From: Nitrospira sp. | GTDB taxonomy: Bacteria > Nitrospirota > Nitrospiria > Nitrospirales > Nitrospiraceae | DNA length: 7,424 nucleotides | NCBI GenBank assembly: GCA_016873525.1 | Contig: VGXD01000100.1 | Coordinates: 1 to 7,424 of the forward strand | Direction: 5' to 3' | In this document: positions 6,028 to 7,424 of the stretch, piece by piece | Position numbering within the stretch: position 1 is the first letter of the stretch | Layout: every line of letters begins with the position of its first letter | Made by a program: the position numbers and the translations under genes | The notes under the pieces: generated by a model | What the model was told of the DNA's origin: nothing | Seen by the model: only the letters and a program-made list of their open reading frames with translations | Database searches by the model: none

Positions 6028-7424
6028 AGGTCTCCCCTGCGGTCGAGGCTGCGATACTGAATGGCTTCCGCCAGATGGCCCTTCTCGATCCGATCCGATC
6101 CGGCCAGGTCGGCAATGGTCCTGGCGACTCGAAGAATCCTCCCATAGGCCCGTGCCGACAGACCCAGACGGGTCATCGCCTGCTCGATCAACTCCCGCCC
6201 GGCCTGATCCAGCACGCAATATTTTTTCACGTGCTTGGGTTTGAGTTGGGCATTGCTGTAGAGGCCGTCCTGACGGTACCGCGCCGCCTGACGCGCGCGG
6301 GCTGCCGCCACACGCGCACGGATGGTTGCCGAGGACTCCGGCTGCCGCTCTCCCCCCGGTCCCTGGGTCAAGGCGCGGACCGGCACGGGAGGCACGTCCA
6401 AGTGAATGTCCAACCGGTCCAACAGGGGCCCGGAAATCCTCGCGCGGTATTTCCTGATCTGAGTCGGGCTGCAGACGCATTCCCGCGTCCGATCGCCGTA
6501 GTAGCCGCAAGGGCAGGGATTCATCGCCGCCACCAGCATCACGCGGGCGGGATACCGGAGCGAGGCGCTGACCCGTGTCAGCGAAACGGAGCCGTCCTCC
6601 AGGGGTTGCCTGAGCCCGTCCAGGACGTGGCGCTTGAACTCCGGGGCTTCGTCCAAGAACAAGACGCCATGATGCGCCAAGGAGACCTCGCCGGGTTTGG
6701 GGACCGTGCCCCCGCCGATGAGGCCCGCATCCGAGATGCTGTGGTGGGGAGCCCTGAAGGGCCTGGCCGTGACCAAGGGGTTCCCCTCCGTCAGAAGCCC
6801 CGCCACACTGTGGACTCTCGTGGTTTCGATCGCCTCGGCCCGCTCCATGGGCGGCAAGATGCCCGGCAGCCGCCTCGCCAACATGGTCTTGCCGGAGCCC
6901 GGCGGGCCGATCATCAACACGTTGTGTCCTCCGGCCGCCGCCACCTCGAGCGCCCGTTTGGCATGGTCCTGCCCCTGCACATCCCTGAAATCCTCTTCCT
7001 CGGCCGGAGGCGCGGCGAAGAGCGCGTCACGGTCCAGGGTGGCGGGAGGGATCATACAGCGGCCATCCAAAAACTCCACGGCCTCAGGCAGGGTATGGAT
7101 CGGATGGGCGGCCAGCCCCTCGACGACGGCGGCTTCCATGGCATTGTCGGCCGGCAGCAGCAGCGTGTGGGTGGTCCCGCAAGCCAATCCGATCGAGAGG
7201 GCGCCGGTCACCGGTTTGACGCGGCCGTCCAGCGACAGTTCCCCGACCAAGACCCGTCCCGCCACCGCTTCAGCCGGAAGCCGCTCCTCCGCCACCAGAA
7301 TGCCCACGGCGATCGGCAGGTCCAGACCGGAGCCTTCTTTTTTCAGTCCGGCCGGGGCCAGGTTGACCGTGATCTTTTTGACCGGGAAGGAAAAGCCGGT
7401 GTTCTTGAGTGCGGCGCGCAAGCG
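6024..7424 (-). CDS. comM: ComM/YifB family Mg-chelatase-like AAA+ ATPase, N-terminus beyond window
   Basis: The frame is open to the right edge; 466 residues are visible, and about 40-60 N-terminal residues would be missing from a usual length near 500. The visible part starts inside the ChlI/ribosomal-S5-like domain (RAALKNTGFSFPVKKITVNLAP, then DLPIAVGIL). The Mg-chelatase-type AAA+ core follows with Walker A GPPGSGKT (6908-6885) and Walker B VLFLDEA (6665-6645). It also has the family's RPFRAPHHSISDAGLIGGG stretch and a four-cysteine element, CPCGYYGD followed by CVC (6515-6471). The C-terminal Mg_chelatase_C domain is complete and ends SLDRRGDL. In Vibrio cholerae, ComM is a hexameric helicase that promotes branch migration during integration of transforming DNA, but orthologues also occur where competence is unknown. 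A TTG at 7421 near the edge is an internal leucine codon, not the start. The stop overlaps the next gene's start. Confidence 0.96.
   Translation of the reverse strand, partial: RLRAALKNTGFSFPVKKITVNLAPAGLKKEGSGLDLPIAVGILVAEERLPAEAVAGRVLVGELSLDGRVKPVTGALSIGLACGTTHTLLLPADNAMEAAVVEGLAAHPIHTLPEAVEFLDGRCMIPPATLDRDALFAAPPAEEEDFRDVQGQDHAKRALEVAAAGGHNVLMIGPPGSGKTMLARRLPGILPPMERAEAIETTRVHSVAGLLTEGNPLVTARPFRAPHHSISDAGLIGGGTVPKPGEVSLAHHGVLFLDEAPEFKRHVLDGLRQPLEDGSVSLTRVSASLRYPARVMLVAAMNPCPCGYYGDRTRECVCSPTQIRKYRARISGPLLDRLDIHLDVPPVPVRALTQGPGGERQPESSATIRARVAAARARQAARYRQDGLYSNAQLKPKHVKKYCVLDQAGRELIEQAMTRLGLSARAYGRILRVARTIADLAGSDRIEKGHLAEAIQYRSLDRRGDL

Noticed and set aside
6028..6510. Upstream extension of the 75-residue membrane protein inside comM
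   Set aside because: The extra residues are Arg/Gly/Ser-rich shadow sequence of comM, whereas ATG 6027 has a ribosome site and a classical ATGA overlap.

Overview
The window is a GC-rich bacterial chromosomal segment made mostly of housekeeping genes. It is densely coded with short intergenic gaps. I see no RNA genes, insertion sequences, CRISPR arrays or phage genes. The organism cannot be named from these genes. A GC-rich Gram-negative such as a member of the Nitrospirota would fit the mix of a fused ADP-forming acyl-CoA synthetase, a long ClpB and a ComM-type ATPase, but that is only a guess.

Layout. At the left edge, on the minus strand, is the N-terminus of a short-chain dehydrogenase (SDR) cut by the window. 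It is divergent from a 729-residue fused alpha-beta NDP-forming acyl-CoA synthetase on the plus strand. The 238-base gap between them holds a convincing promoter for each gene. A perfect 19-base palindrome fills the -35/-10 spacer of the SDR promoter, and a tandem 16-base repeat lies beside it. After the synthetase comes a hairpin or terminator region, then clpB with a clear Shine-Dalgarno sequence, encoding a complete 867-residue disaggregase.

The right third is a minus-strand gene set that converges on clpB. It begins with a comM/yifB-type AAA+ ATPase whose N-terminus lies beyond the window. The comM stop overlaps the start of a 75-residue two-helix membrane protein (ATGA). After 26 bases containing a perfect 7-base-arm hairpin comes a 141-residue soluble, beta-rich protein that I cannot assign.

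How the genes work together. The SDR/acyl-CoA synthetase pair suggests acyl-CoA or short-chain acid metabolism, with the SDR likely under a repressor. ClpB is protein quality control and has no evident link to its neighbours. The comM set may couple a DNA branch-migration ATPase of transformation to two uncharacterised small proteins, but co-occurrence could be simple operon hitch-hiking. I see no clear evidence of a complete new biological system. The most promising leads are the palindromic operator in the divergent promoter and the two unknown proteins behind comM.
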